From NCBI GenBank assembly GCA_003094535.1, contig NATV01000081.1:1-35667 (forward strand): a DNA stretch of 35,667 bases, given 5' to 3'. This document shows, in pieces, positions 26,256-34,789 of the stretch (position 1 is the stretch's first letter; every line of letters starts with the position of its first letter). The translations under genes and the position numbers were made by a program. The notes below the pieces were generated by a model. The model did not search any database, was not told the origin of the DNA, and saw only the letters and a list, made by a program, of their open reading frames with translations. This DNA is from a gamma proteobacterium symbiont of Ctena orbiculata. Lineage in GTDB: Bacteria > Pseudomonadota > Gammaproteobacteria > Chromatiales > Chromatiaceae.

Positions 26256-26576
26256 CGGCTACTCCAGTTGTTTACCCCCAAAGCCCGCATGGAAACGGCA
26301 GCGGGGATAGATGATTAGTATGAATTGCGTTAAATTAATGAACGATTGTTTTTGTTACACTGTGCACCTGTTGCCTATACTGATGGCTGTATATTCGACA
26401 AGTTGACATGGGTTGCTAAACTAGATCCTAAACTCTTTATTGAGACGACGACAATAAATCTACGGACGAGGGCTCAGCGTTACTGCGATGAAGATCACCT
26501 GGAACTGCCCACAGGCAGATAGCTGGTTTAATCTGCAGGCTGATCTCTCCCCATAACATCTAAGAGCCCCGAGATC
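26256..26576. other. Divergent control region OsmC / crp
   Basis: 321 A+T-rich bases between divergent genes. TTGACA occurs at 26403-26408 on the plus strand, but no -10 element with a good spacer follows. A 22-codon open frame (26488-26556, M-K-I-T-W-N-C-P at its start) lies just ahead of crp with no clear ribosome-binding site, and CTGCC-CACA-GGCAG at 26505-26518 could form a hairpin in it. No exact CRP site (TGTGA-N6-TCACA) was found by eye. Confidence 0.4.
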
Positions 26577-27230
26577 ATGACGATCATAAAACCGCCACCA
26601 CAGGAACCTGAGTATCTTCAGCGATTCCTCTCATTTTGTCACCGCCGACGTTATCCCAAGAATACCGAGATTATTCATATCGGCGATCCGGCTGACATAC
26701 TCTACTACATCACGGAAGGCTCGGTTGCCGTCTACATCGAGGATGAAGACGGTCGGGAGATTATTCTCACCTATCTCAACAAGGGTCAATTCGTTGGCGA
26801 GATGGGCCTGTTCGTCCCCGAGCCAAAGCGCAGCGTCATGGTGCGGACCCGCACCTCGTGCCAAATAGCCGAAATCAGCTACCAGCGCCTGGAGCAGCTC
26901 TTCAATCACGATCTCAAGGAGTACACCAAGGACATCCTCTACGCCATGGGGGCGCAGCTTTCCCAGCGGCTCAACCAGACCAGCAACAAGGTCGGACATC
27001 TCGCCTTTTTCGACGTCACCGGTCGCATCGCCCGCACCCTGCTCGATCTGTGCAAGGAGCCGGATGCCATGACCCATCCCGATGGCATGCAGATTCGCAT
27101 CACCCGTCAGGAGATCGGCCGCATCGTAGGCTGCTCCCGGGAGATGGCCGGCCGGGTGCTGAAGAATCTGGAAGAGCAGGGGCTGATCAGTGTCAAGGGC
27201 AAGACCATTGTCGTCTTCGGCACTCGCTAA
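26577..27230 (+). CDS. crp: cAMP receptor protein (CRP/Vfr family)
   Basis: CRP is a dimeric regulator that binds DNA when charged with cAMP. The 217-residue product has the cyclic-nucleotide-binding domain, with [20 protein letters not shown] carrying the cAMP-contacting E75 and R85-S86. The dimer helix follows, then the C-terminal winged helix. [19 protein letters not shown] is nearly the E. coli recognition region, with R188, E189 and R193 equivalent to the DNA-contacting residues. The ending [10 protein letters not shown] is diagnostic. The N-terminus is about eight residues longer than in E. coli, as in Vfr. No four-cysteine cluster is present, so it is not FNR. Confidence 0.93.
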   Translation: MTIIKPPPQEPEYLQRFLSFCHRRRYPKNTEIIHIGDPADILYYITEGSVAVYIEDEDGREIILTYLNKGQFVGEMGLFVPEPKRSVMVRTRTSCQIAEISYQRLEQLFNHDLKEYTKDILYAMGAQLSQRLNQTSNKVGHLAFFDVTGRIARTLLDLCKEPDAMTHPDGMQIRITRQEIGRIVGCSREMAGRVLKNLEEQGLISVKGKTIVVFGTR

Positions 27231-27280
27231 TTAACCTTTGAATACTTCTGAGGCTAGCCAACAACATCCAAATCAATGAT

Positions 27281-27312
27281 CGAAAAGGGAGTCGGTTGAT
27301 CCTCCCCTTTCG
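27281..27312. other. Inverted repeat between convergent crp and tag
   Basis: CGAAAAGGGAG and CTCCCCTTTCG pair at 10 of 11 positions around a 10-base loop. It lies between convergent stop codons, where a bidirectional terminator would be expected, but no T run follows on either strand. A factor-dependent end or a chance hairpin are both possible. Confidence 0.3.
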
Positions 27313-27378
27313 CAGCCACCGCAGGGATGCCGCGGGAATTCACACCCAACAGGGGATCGTTGCTGGGACGGGTGCCAA

Positions 27379-27951
27379 TTAGCGCTCTGCCACCTCCTGG
27401 TGCCGCGGACAACTCAGCAGATGATCGTTCACCATCCCCACCGACTGCATGAAGGCATAGCAGATCGTTGTCCCGACAAAGCGAAACCCCCTTCGTTTCA
27501 ACTCCCGGCTCATGCGGTCCGACAGGTGTGTGGAGGCCGGCACCTCCTCCAGGCTGCGCCAACGGTTCTGCACCGGCTTACCCTCCACGAAGGACCAGAG
27601 CAGTTCGCCCAGCCCCTCCCCCGATTCCATTACCAGGGCTGCCCTGGCATTATCGATCGCCGCAGCCACCTTGAGTCGATTGCGTACGATTCCCTCATCG
27701 GCCAGCAACCGCTTTACATCACTGTCGTCGTAGGCGGCGATACGCTCCAGGTCGAAACCATGAAAGGCGCGGCGATAACCCTCGCGCTTGCGCAGGATGG
27801 TCAACCAGGAGAGCCCGGCCTGGGCACCTTCGAGGATCAGCATTTCGAACAGGTGCTGCGGATCGTAGGAAGGCACCCCCCACTCGTTGTCGTGGTAGTC
27901 AATATAGTCTTCGCTGGCGAGACACCAGGGACAGGGTTCCATCTTACTCAT
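27379..27951 (-). CDS. tag: DNA-3-methyladenine glycosylase I
   Basis: Tag removes 3-methyladenine from alkylated DNA. The 190-residue product matches the E. coli enzyme along its length. The zinc-snap ligands are C7, H20 (YHDNEWGVP), H177 and C181 (MVNDHLLSC), with the same 13-residue spacing between the first two. The base-recognition glutamate lies in LILEGAQAGLSWLTILRKREGYR. The ATG overlaps the stop of the upstream VOC gene by four bases. There is no ada-type regulator nearby. Confidence 0.95.
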   Translation of the reverse strand: MSKMEPCPWCLASEDYIDYHDNEWGVPSYDPQHLFEMLILEGAQAGLSWLTILRKREGYRRAFHGFDLERIAAYDDSDVKRLLADEGIVRNRLKVAAAIDNARAALVMESGEGLGELLWSFVEGKPVQNRWRSLEEVPASTHLSDRMSRELKRRGFRFVGTTICYAFMQSVGMVNDHLLSCPRHQEVAER

Positions 27952-28367
27952 GTTTCATCTTCCGGTTTTGGGCCAATCCAGAACTGGGGAACATGGGCCA
28001 CCTCCCAGATAAATCCGTCGGGATCGGCAAAGTAGCCGGAGTATCCACCCCAGAACGCCTCCTGAGCGGGTTTCACCAGCTGCGCACCAACACGTAATGC
28101 CGCCGACATCACTCGATCCACCGCCTCGCGGCTGGTTACATTATGCGCCAGGGTAACACCGCAGAAACCCGAGCCCTGGGTGGAGAGACCGACATCATCC
28201 GCCAGGGCCTCTTTCGGATAGAGTGCCAGCCAACTGCCATTGAGCTCAAAAAAGGCAATATTGTCGCTCTCGTATTGAAAACGCGGCAAGCCAAGGGCCT
28301 CGTAGAAGCCGATTGATCGGGTGAGTTCCCCAACACCCAGGGTAATTAGATTGATCCTTGGTTCCAT
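27948..28367 (-). CDS. VOC-family (glyoxalase/bleomycin-resistance-like) protein
   Basis: The 139-residue product has two VOC modules: INLITLGVGELTRSIGFYEALGLP with IAFFELNGSWLALYP, and GVTLAHNVTSREAVDRVMSAALRVGA with GGYSGYFADPDGFIWEVAHVP. H75 and the E of WEVAH match usual metal-ligand positions in the second module, while the first position is leucine or isoleucine. The substrate is unknown. It is not closely similar to the VOC protein at 23844. It is translationally coupled to tag. Confidence 0.87.
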   Translation of the reverse strand: MEPRINLITLGVGELTRSIGFYEALGLPRFQYESDNIAFFELNGSWLALYPKEALADDVGLSTQGSGFCGVTLAHNVTSREAVDRVMSAALRVGAQLVKPAQEAFWGGYSGYFADPDGFIWEVAHVPQFWIGPKPEDET

Positions 28368-28483
28368 GGTCTGAATCTTCTCTCGGTTTTGTTAATCCAT
28401 AGTAATGACTCTACTCCCCCGCTACTGACAACAGTGTGTCAGTAGCACTACCCAACTTCCATGCGTCACGATACAAGCGTTTG
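28368..28483. other. Short intergenic stretch, left part of a 380-base gap
   Basis: No gene, hairpin with T run, or promoter that I can support. The rest of the gap, up to the WYL gene end at 28750, holds only the doubtful frame listed at 28484. Confidence 0.3.
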
Positions 28484-28792
28484 ATGCCGATCCCAAAGCC
28501 CTGTTTTTACCCAACAAGGCAGAAGAGTATCCCCCTGTTGCCGGAAGCGGCAGGCCTGGCAATTCGGCGACAGGGTCGCGAGATCTGTCACAGCCCGATC
28601 GGGCAGCCGCCCAAACTTTCGGTAACCTGGCCAAAAGGGCATTTGCAGCGCGGCAAGCGGCATACCCTGGAGTTGAAGCTGTCGAAGTCCGCCAATCCGG
28701 AGGAGGCTCTTCAGTACTGGCACAGCTTATGGCGCGGTCGGCGCCGAACTCAAGCGTCGCTATCGCTGACTGCGCCAACCGCCAGAAGATAA
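28484..28792 (+). pseudogene. Doubtful open frame or gene remnant, unrecognised
   Basis: An open frame of about 102 codons from the ATG at 28484. Its codons look like those of neighbouring genes (many CTG, GAG, AAG and CGC), and the middle (GLAIRRQGREICHSPIG, HTLELKLSKSANPEEALQYW) is hydrophilic and plausible as protein. There is no ribosome-binding site, and its last 43 bases run antisense into the WYL gene. I recognise no family. It may be a decayed gene fragment or a chance frame. Confidence 0.25.
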
Positions 28793-29445
28793 TCATCCAG
28801 CGTGCGGCCCTCGATCGCCACGTAGTGGGAAACCGTCATTTTCAGACTCTCGATGCGATCGAGCCGGAAATGGCGAAATGCAACGCGCAGCTCGCACCAA
28901 GCGCCGAGCGTCCACTTCTCACCCCAGTAGAAAAGACCGAGGGGCCAAAGGGTCCGTTCCGATGCCACTCCATCCGCTCTTTGGTAGCTGATCGCCACCT
29001 TGCGTTTTTCGGCGATTGCCCTGCGCAGCAGCGCCACATTGATACGCACCGATTCCGGGATGTGGAAATCAGGGACCATCAGGGCTTCACCATCAAGCAC
29101 CGGCCGAAGTCGTTGCGGTAAGACGGCTTCGATCTTGCGCCGTGCCCGGGCTGCAGCTGTGGCGAGATCCCGATCCGACCAGGCCTGCACCATGCGCATC
29201 CCAAGCAGCAGGGAGGTCAGTTCCTCCTCATCGAACATCAATGGGGGCAGACGAAATCCCTGGCAGAGCCGGTAGCCGGCACCCGCCGTTCCCTCGATGG
29301 GTACGCCGGAAGCCGACAGCGCTTCGATATCACGATAGACGGTGCGTTGCGACACCTCGAGTAGCCGCGCAAGCTCCCGCGCAGTCAGGTAGCGCTTGGT
29401 ATCCAGTTCCTGGGTAATGCGAAAGAGTCGATCGGCACGGCGCAT
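28750..29445 (-). CDS. HTH/WYL-domain transcriptional regulator (YafY type)
   Basis: The 231-residue product has an N-terminal winged helix (residues 1-60; LTARELARLLEVSQRTVYRDIEALSASGVPI). The C-terminal WYL domain follows (about 135-220; VAISYQR, LWPLGLFYWGEKWTLGAWCELR, FRHFRLDRIESL). WYL domains are thought to sense nucleic-acid or nucleotide ligands, and many such proteins regulate DNA-damage or defence genes. The start shares one base with the trpC stop (TGATG), so it is read as the last gene of the trp operon, an unusual place for a regulator. Its targets are unknown. Confidence 0.9.
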   Translation of the reverse strand: MRRADRLFRITQELDTKRYLTARELARLLEVSQRTVYRDIEALSASGVPIEGTAGAGYRLCQGFRLPPLMFDEEELTSLLLGMRMVQAWSDRDLATAAARARRKIEAVLPQRLRPVLDGEALMVPDFHIPESVRINVALLRRAIAEKRKVAISYQRADGVASERTLWPLGLFYWGEKWTLGAWCELRVAFRHFRLDRIESLKMTVSHYVAIEGRTLDDYLLAVGAVSDSDA

Positions 29446-30242
29446 CAGGAGAAGAGTTGCGCCAGCCTCGTCCCCGGGTCCTCGGCCCGCATGAAGGCCT
29501 CGCCGACAAGAAAGGCGTTAACCTGGTGTCTGCGCATCAGCGCCACATCCTCGGGTGCGAGAATCCCGCTCTCCGTGACCGGGATCCTTTCGGGCGGTAT
29601 CTGGGGCAGTAGGGTCAAGGTGGTGTCGAGACTTACTTCGAAGCTGCGCAGATCGCGATTGTTGATCCCGATCAGGCGGTTGTCGACCTTCAGGGCACGC
29701 TGCAACTCCTCGCCGTCGTGGACCTCTATGAGAACATCCATACCCAACCCATGGGCCAGTTCATTGAGCTGATTGAGTTGTCGGTCATCGAGGCAGGCCG
29801 CGATCAGGAGGATGCAGTCGGCACCGATCGCCCGCGCCTCATAGACCTGATAGGGATCGATGATGAAGTCCTTGCGGATCACCGGCAGGTTGCAGGCTTC
29901 CCTGGCCTCCTGAAGATAGCGGTCGCTGCCCTGGAAAAAGTCGATATCGGTGAGCACGGAGAGACAGGCCGCTCCCCCCCGCGCATAGCTCTGCGCGATC
30001 TCCGCCGGCCGAAAATCTTCTCTGAGCACGCCTTTGCTGGGTGAGGCCTTCTTGATCTCTGCGATCACGCCGGCCTCCCCCGCCGCCAGCTTGGCGGCGA
30101 TGGCATCGGCAAATCCCCGCGGCTCCGGCGCGCGTTCGATCTGCAACTGCAGCTCATCGACGGATCGCGCCATTGCCCTCTCGGTGATCTCCTCCCGCTT
30201 GCGCCGGGTGATCTTCAGCAGAATATCGGGGGTGCCGTTCAT
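29445..30242 (-). CDS. trpC: Indole-3-glycerol phosphate synthase
   Basis: TrpC closes the indole ring in tryptophan synthesis. The 265-residue product is monofunctional (no fused TrpF). Motifs: [13 protein letters not shown] with the catalytic lysine, [56 protein letters not shown] and VTESGI. It follows trpD by two bases. Confidence 0.97.
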   Translation of the reverse strand: MNGTPDILLKITRRKREEITERAMARSVDELQLQIERAPEPRGFADAIAAKLAAGEAGVIAEIKKASPSKGVLREDFRPAEIAQSYARGGAACLSVLTDIDFFQGSDRYLQEAREACNLPVIRKDFIIDPYQVYEARAIGADCILLIAACLDDRQLNQLNELAHGLGMDVLIEVHDGEELQRALKVDNRLIGINNRDLRSFEVSLDTTLTLLPQIPPERIPVTESGILAPEDVALMRRHQVNAFLVGEAFMRAEDPGTRLAQLFS

Positions 30243-30244
30243 GA

Positions 30245-31267
30245 TCAGTCAAAGCCCTGGGTCAGCACCACCAGACGATCCAGGCGGTTGCGCGCCTCGC
30301 CGCTGACAATGGCATGATCGGCCTTCTCCACGCCCTCGTCCAGGTTCTCCGCCAGACCGGCGGTATAGATTGCGGCACCGGCATTGAAGACCACGATATC
30401 GCGGGCAGGTCCCGGATTGTCTTCAAGCACCCCACGGATCATGCCCAGACTCGCGGCGGCGTCATCGACCCGGATCCCGTCCAGCGAACTGCGCTGCAGC
30501 CCGAACTGCTCCGGCTGCAGGGTATAACGCCTGATCTGGCCATCCTTGAGCTCCGCCACGTCGGTAACGTCGCCAATGCTGATCTCGTCCAGGCCGTCGC
30601 GGGAGTGAACCACCATCACATGGCGGCTGCCCAGACGCTGCAGCACCTCCGCCAGGGGCTCCAGCAGCTCGCTGTCGAAGACACCTATCAGTTGGTTCGG
30701 CACGCCCGCGGGGTTTGTCAGTGGCCCAAGCACATTGAATATGGTGCGTACCCCCATCTCCTTACGCGGACCTATGGCGTGTTTCATCGCACTGTGGTGG
30801 CCGGGGGCGAACATAAAACCGACACCTACTTCGCGCACGCACTGCTCAACCTGTTGAGGGGACAGATCGAGCCTGATACCTGCAGCCTCGAGAACATCGG
30901 CGCTCCCCGACTTGGAAGAGACGGATCGGTTGCCATGCTTCGCCACATGACAACCGGCGGCGGCAGTGACGAACATGCAGGCAGTGGAGACGTTGAATGT
31001 GGCTGAGGCATCACCTCCCGTGCCAGCCATATCGACTGTATGCTCAAGACCGCCAATGGAGACCCCCGAAGCCAGCTCGCGCATTACCGAGGCCGCGGCG
31101 GCGATCTCGCTCACCGTCTCCTCCTTCATGCGCAGGCCGACAAGGAAGCCACCGATCTGCGCCGGTGTGGCGTTGCCGGTCATGATGTTGCGCATCACCG
31201 CCGTCATCTCGTCTGCCGTGAGATCCTGGCGGGCCAGGACTTTTTTTATCGCTTGCTGCATCTCCAC
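30245..31267 (-). CDS. trpD: Anthranilate phosphoribosyltransferase
   Basis: TrpD transfers phosphoribose from PRPP to anthranilate. The 340-residue product is monofunctional. Motifs: [16 protein letters not shown] (PRPP site), [43 protein letters not shown] and LGPLTNPAG. The GTG at 31267 has AAGGAG seven bases upstream; the ATG at 31261 is 13 bases from that site and less likely. A 161-base gap with an inverted repeat separates it from trpG. Confidence 0.96.
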   Translation of the reverse strand: MEMQQAIKKVLARQDLTADEMTAVMRNIMTGNATPAQIGGFLVGLRMKEETVSEIAAAASVMRELASGVSIGGLEHTVDMAGTGGDASATFNVSTACMFVTAAAGCHVAKHGNRSVSSKSGSADVLEAAGIRLDLSPQQVEQCVREVGVGFMFAPGHHSAMKHAIGPRKEMGVRTIFNVLGPLTNPAGVPNQLIGVFDSELLEPLAEVLQRLGSRHVMVVHSRDGLDEISIGDVTDVAELKDGQIRRYTLQPEQFGLQRSSLDGIRVDDAAASLGMIRGVLEDNPGPARDIVVFNAGAAIYTAGLAENLDEGVEKADHAIVSGEARNRLDRLVVLTQGFD

Positions 31268-31303
31268 GGGTGTTCTCCTTATATTCGTTCAGAGGTGAAT
31301 CTA

Positions 31304-31420
31304 TTTCAGTCCGCGAATGAACGCAAATGAACGCAAATTTTTTTAGTCTCAGGTTTGCTACTAAGCGCACCCTACACAATGGCAATGAAGCGTCCGACGG
31401 TCTTCATTCGCGGACTGAAA
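31304..31420. repeat. 18-bp perfect inverted repeat with tandem decamers, between trpG and trpD
   Basis: TTTCAGTCCGCGAATGAA (31304-31321) and its exact reverse complement (31403-31420) flank 81 bases. Next to the left arm, AATGAACGCA occurs twice in tandem (31316-31335), followed by seven T. The loop is too long for a terminator. The element looks like a short dispersed repeat lodged inside the operon. Confidence 0.7.
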
Positions 31421-31428
31421 ATAGACAG

Positions 31429-32007
31429 CTACCGCCCCTCTACGAAATTATGCAGCAGATCGTGCCCGTGGCGGGTGAGGATCGATTCGGGATGAAACTG
31501 CACCCCCTGGATCGCCAGCTCCTTGTGGCGTACCCCCATGATCTCATCCATCCCGCCATCGACCTCGGTCCAGGCGGTGATCTCCAGGCAGTCGGGCAGA
31601 CTCGCCTGCTCGATCACCAGGGAGTGGTAGCGGGTCGCCTCGAAGGGATTCTCCAGTCCGCTGAAGACCCCTGCCCCGCCATGGAGGATGGGGGAGGTCT
31701 TGCCGTGCATCACCTGCCGGGCATGGACGATTTTGCCGCCAAAGGCCTGACCGATGGACTGATGACCCAGGCAGACACCGAGGATCGGTATGCGTCCGCC
31801 GTAGCTGCGGATGGTCTCCACCGAGATCCCCGCCTCGTTGGGCGTGCAGGGGCCGGGGGAGATAACGATATGGTCGGGGGCGATGGCATCGATATCCCCC
31901 ACCGAGATCTCGTCGTTGCGCACCACCTTGACTTCAACACCGAGCTCACCGAGATACTGCACCAGATTGTAGGTGAAGGAGTCGTAGTTATCGATCATTA
32001 ACAGCAT
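31429..32007 (-). CDS. trpG: Anthranilate synthase component II (glutamine amidotransferase)
   Basis: TrpG supplies ammonia from glutamine to TrpE. The 192-residue class I amidotransferase has the triad C79 (LGVCLGHQ), H172 and E174 (VQFHPES), with [16 protein letters not shown] at the start and [12 protein letters not shown]. In many bacteria the same subunit also serves PabB for folate synthesis. It starts two bases after trpE. Confidence 0.96.
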   Translation of the reverse strand: MLLMIDNYDSFTYNLVQYLGELGVEVKVVRNDEISVGDIDAIAPDHIVISPGPCTPNEAGISVETIRSYGGRIPILGVCLGHQSIGQAFGGKIVHARQVMHGKTSPILHGGAGVFSGLENPFEATRYHSLVIEQASLPDCLEITAWTEVDGGMDEIMGVRHKELAIQGVQFHPESILTRHGHDLLHNFVEGR

Positions 32008-32009
32008 GG

Positions 32010-33506
32010 CTATGCCCCCTCGTCACAGGCATGCCGGTCGAGACCCGCCTCGGCCATGGCCACGGCCCGAAATACCGCCCGTCCCTTGTTCATGGTCTCT
32101 TTCCACTCCAGTTCGGGGATGGAGTCGGCGACAATCCCGGCCCCCGCCTGGATATGCAGCGTCTTGTCCTTGATCACCGCGGTTCTGATGGCGATGGCGG
32201 TATCCATATTGCCGTTCCAGGAGAGATAACCTACCGCACCGGAATAGATCCCCCGCTTCACCGGCTCCAGTTCATCGATGATCTCCATGGCGCGGATCTT
32301 CGGCGCACCGCTTACCGTACCGGCGGGGAAGGTGGCGCGCAACACGTCCATGGCGCTCATACCGTCGCGCAACTCGCCGATGACGTTGGAGACGATATGC
32401 ATGACATGGGAGTAGCGCTCGACGATCATCTTGTCGGTCAACTCCACGCTGCCGATCTTCGCTACACGACCGGTATCGTTGCGCCCGAGATCGATCAGCA
32501 TCAGGTGTTCCGCGAGTTCCTTTGGATCGGCCAGCAGTTCCGCCTCCAGGGATCTGTCCTCCTCTTCCGTATGTCCCCGCCGGCGGGTGCCCGCGATGGG
32601 GCGGACCGTGACCTCGCCATCCTCCAACCGGGTCAGTATCTCCGGTGATGAACCGACGATCTGAAAACCGTCGAGATCGAGGAGATACATATAGGGGGAG
32701 GGATTGAGCCCGCGCAATGCCCGATAGAGATCGAGGGGCGGCGCCTGGAAGGGGATGGAGAGGCGCTGCGAGACCACCACCTGCATGCAGTCGCCTTCGA
32801 GGATGTACTCCTTGATACGCTCCACCGCCTGTTTGTAGCCCTGCTCGGTAAAGCCGGAGACAAAATCGGACTCGTTGATGGTTCGCTCCGGAGTGCAGTT
32901 GTCCCTGGGTATGGGTTGTGCCATGGCCCGGATCAACTCACGGATACGCGACTCCGCCGAAGCCAGGGTCCCGCCCCGGGTGGGATCCACATGGACGATG
33001 AGATACATCCGCCCCGAAAGGTTGTCGAAGACCACCACTTCGTCGGAGACCATCAACAGGATATCGGGTGTCCCGAGATGGTCGGGATTGGGACATTGAG
33101 CCAGTTTGGGTTCGATATAACGGATGATGTCATAGCCGAAATAGCCCACCAGGCCGCCGTTGAAGCGGGGCAGTCCCTCCACCTCGGCGGCTTTGTAGCG
33201 TTGTTGAAAGCCCTCTATCCAGGCCAGCGGATCCTCTACCCGATGGGATTCGGTCACCGCACCGTCGCTCACCACCTCGACCTGCAGACCATCGACCCTG
33301 ACATGGGTGTGACAGGGAAGACCGATGATGGAGTAACGGCCCCACTTCTCCCCGCCATGCACCGACTCGAAGAGATAGGAGAAGGGGCCGTGGGCCAGCT
33401 TCATATAGACACTGAGGGGGGTATCGAGATCCGCAAGGACCTCACAGACGACCGGGATGCGGTTGTAGCCCTGTTGCGCCAGGGCGGCGAACTGTTGGGG
33501 GGTCAT
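32010..33506 (-). CDS. trpE: Anthranilate synthase component I
   Basis: TrpE converts chorismate to anthranilate. From the ATG at 33506 it is 498 residues. The N-terminal domain carries [18 protein letters not shown], the usual tryptophan-feedback region. The chorismate-binding domain has [72 protein letters not shown] and the terminal [14 protein letters not shown] at 33518 would add four residues, but GGAG sits well only for the ATG. It lies 54 bases after the leader peptide. Confidence 0.96.
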   Translation of the reverse strand: MTPQQFAALAQQGYNRIPVVCEVLADLDTPLSVYMKLAHGPFSYLFESVHGGEKWGRYSIIGLPCHTHVRVDGLQVEVVSDGAVTESHRVEDPLAWIEGFQQRYKAAEVEGLPRFNGGLVGYFGYDIIRYIEPKLAQCPNPDHLGTPDILLMVSDEVVVFDNLSGRMYLIVHVDPTRGGTLASAESRIRELIRAMAQPIPRDNCTPERTINESDFVSGFTEQGYKQAVERIKEYILEGDCMQVVVSQRLSIPFQAPPLDLYRALRGLNPSPYMYLLDLDGFQIVGSSPEILTRLEDGEVTVRPIAGTRRRGHTEEEDRSLEAELLADPKELAEHLMLIDLGRNDTGRVAKIGSVELTDKMIVERYSHVMHIVSNVIGELRDGMSAMDVLRATFPAGTVSGAPKIRAMEIIDELEPVKRGIYSGAVGYLSWNGNMDTAIAIRTAVIKDKTLHIQAGAGIVADSIPELEWKETMNKGRAVFRAVAMAEAGLDRHACDEGA

Positions 33507-33543
33507 TTTCCTCTCCACACAAAAGACGAGACAACGGGATTCA

Positions 33544-33573
33544 ATGGCTTGGTTTGGGAATCACCAACGCCAT
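33544..33573 (-). promoter_or_regulatory. Hairpin overlapping the Trp codons of the trp leader
   Basis: On the minus strand ATGGC-G-TTGGT pairs with ACCAA-GCCAT (ten pairs, one bulged G) around a nine-base loop. The 5' arm holds both Trp codons of the leader peptide. A ribosome stalled there would prevent folding. No T run follows, so the mechanism would not be a simple terminator as in E. coli. Confidence 0.55.
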
Positions 33574-33617
33574 CGCGCGCCGTACATCAAAGTCGTGTTG
33601 TGTGAAAGCAGGCTCAT
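33561..33617 (-). CDS. trpL: trp operon leader peptide
   Basis: An 18-codon frame ahead of trpE reads M-S-L-L-S-H-N-T-T-L-M-Y-G-A-R-W-R-W and stops. Two Trp codons in the last three positions are the mark of a tryptophan leader peptide, whose ribosome stalls when charged Trp-tRNA is scarce. AGGGTG lies about 11 bases before the ATG, a modest ribosome-binding site. Attenuation of trpE has been described in Pseudomonas. Its position directly between the promoter and trpE supports the call. Confidence 0.7.
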   Translation of the reverse strand: MSLLSHNTTLMYGARWRW

Positions 33618-33649
33618 TTCGAATTGTTCACCCTGATTAGTTGGTGCTA

Positions 33650-33678
33650 ACCATAATCAAAACTTGGACCGGGCTCAA
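33650..33678 (-). promoter_or_regulatory. Candidate trp operon promoter
   Basis: On the minus strand TTGAGC (33678-33673) is followed after exactly 17 bases by TATGGT (33655-33650), four matches in each hexamer. The -35 overlaps the gph stop codon. Transcription would begin near 33643, about 26 bases before the leader-peptide ATG. No clear TrpR operator is seen. Confidence 0.5.
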
Positions 33679-34352
33679 GCGGCATTTTCCAGCAGGGTGC
33701 GGATCTCTATCAATGAGTCGAGTACCGCATCCGGGTTGTAGTGGCGGATGTCCTCACCATGATTGTAGCCGTAACTCATGCAGACAATCTGAAATCCGGC
33801 GGCGCGGGCCGCCTTCACGTCGCTCTGGGAGTCACCCACCATCAACGATGCGGATGGCGTCACCGAGAGCCGCTCCGCCGCATGCAGCAGCGGCAGCGGA
33901 TCGGGCTTTTTTTTCGGCAGGGTGTCACCGGCGACCACGATCTCGAAATCGTCGTGGACCCCCAGATCCCGCAGCAACGGCAGGGTGAACTGGGAGGCCT
34001 TGTTGGTGACACAGCCGAGGCGGTAACCGCACCCCTTCAGGTAATCCAGACCCTCGCGGATGCCGGGATAGAGCAGGGAGCGCTTGCTCGTGTTTTCGGC
34101 GTAGAGATCGAGAAAGATGGGGTAGGCTTGCGCGAAATCGTCCTCATCCGGCTCTCCCTCCAGCTGGCCGATCAGGGCGCGGCGCACCAGGCGCTCCACC
34201 CCGTTGCCGACCCAGTCGCGCACTTTGGCTTCGCCATAAACAGGTCGCCCCAGCTTTTTCATCATCTCATCCACGCAATAGGCGAGATCGGGCACGCTGT
34301 CGACCAGGGTGCCGTCCACGTCGATGAGGATCATTTCGGGTTTTTTAATCAT
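33675..34352 (-). CDS. gph: Phosphoglycolate phosphatase
   Basis: Gph dephosphorylates 2-phosphoglycolate from DNA repair or the oxygenase reaction of RubisCO. The 225-residue HAD enzyme has DVDGTLVDS (nucleophile D11, acid D13), CVTNKASQF, KKKPDPLPLLHAAERL and MVGDSQSDVKAARAAGF, with a helical cap between. Location beside rpe and trpE is a standard proteobacterial order and supports gph over other HAD phosphatases. Confidence 0.92.
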   Translation of the reverse strand: MIKKPEMILIDVDGTLVDSVPDLAYCVDEMMKKLGRPVYGEAKVRDWVGNGVERLVRRALIGQLEGEPDEDDFAQAYPIFLDLYAENTSKRSLLYPGIREGLDYLKGCGYRLGCVTNKASQFTLPLLRDLGVHDDFEIVVAGDTLPKKKPDPLPLLHAAERLSVTPSASLMVGDSQSDVKAARAAGFQIVCMSYGYNHGEDIRHYNPDAVLDSLIEIRTLLENAA

Positions 34353-34360
34353 AATAATAT

Positions 34361-34400
34361 CTATAACGCAAAGGGCGCTGAGAAGCGCTAAGTTCGCAAA
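34361..34400. repeat. Repeat on the left of the GxxExxY gene
   Basis: Begins CTATAACGCAAAGGGCGCTG and continues with GCGCTAAG and TTCGCAAAG. Its first part is the reverse-complement counterpart of the sequence at 34790-34828 on the other side, and its first 13 bases recur inverted at 4585-4597. Confidence 0.55.
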
Positions 34401-34405
34401 GATTG

Positions 34406-34783
34406 TTAAAGGTTATTCACTACTCTTTGGATACCCTGTTTCAACAACATCGAATTAAAGTTGAAAAGCAGGCCAAGCTTATACCCTCCCCACTTCAAAT
34501 AGGTCAGGAGCTGAGCCCGGTGCACCGGCAGTTGATTATCTACCGTCTTGAGTTCGACAATCACCCTATCGTTTATCAGGAAGTCTGCTCTATAGGCAGA
34601 TTCGACCAGCAAACCTTTATATTCGGCATCTATCGTAGCTTGTTGTCGAAAAACTAACCCCTGAAGTGACATTTCCCGAGCAAGACAAGCCTGATAGGCC
34701 GATTCAAGCAAGCCTGGCCCCAGTGCCTGATGAACTTCGAGTGCCACACCAATTACCTGTTTAGAAATCCTGTTCTCATCCAT
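34406..34783 (-). CDS. GxxExxY-family protein
   Basis: The 125-residue product has the naming motif G24-x-x-E27-x-x-Y30 (LGPGLLESAYQACL) after a helical N-terminus. D67, E77 and K79 follow (YRADFLINDRVIVELKTV), resembling the core of PD-(D/E)XK nucleases. The end (QLLTYLKWGGYKLGLLFNFN) is also typical. The family is common and scattered across bacteria, often beside short GC-rich repeats, and its function is not established. It sits between gph and rpe, where many genomes have no gene, and is flanked by inverted repeats, which suggests insertion as a unit. Confidence 0.88.
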   Translation of the reverse strand: MDENRISKQVIGVALEVHQALGPGLLESAYQACLAREMSLQGLVFRQQATIDAEYKGLLVESAYRADFLINDRVIVELKTVDNQLPVHRAQLLTYLKWGGYKLGLLFNFNSMLLKQGIQRVVNNL

Positions 34784-34789
34784 GAAAAC

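Noticed and set aside
26403-26434. TTGACA upstream of crp as a promoter
   Set aside because: The only TAAACT hexamers lie 8 or 20 bases away, outside the usual 16-18 base spacer.
31304-31420. Rho-independent terminator at the trpG-trpD inverted repeat
   Set aside because: The arms match perfectly but are separated by 81 bases, and no T run follows the downstream arm on the minus strand.
33640-33646. CACCAAC upstream of trpL, complementary to GTTGGTG at its Trp codons, as an anti-hairpin
   Set aside because: The predicted transcription start (about 33643) falls inside this heptamer, so it is probably not fully transcribed. Kept only as a possibility.
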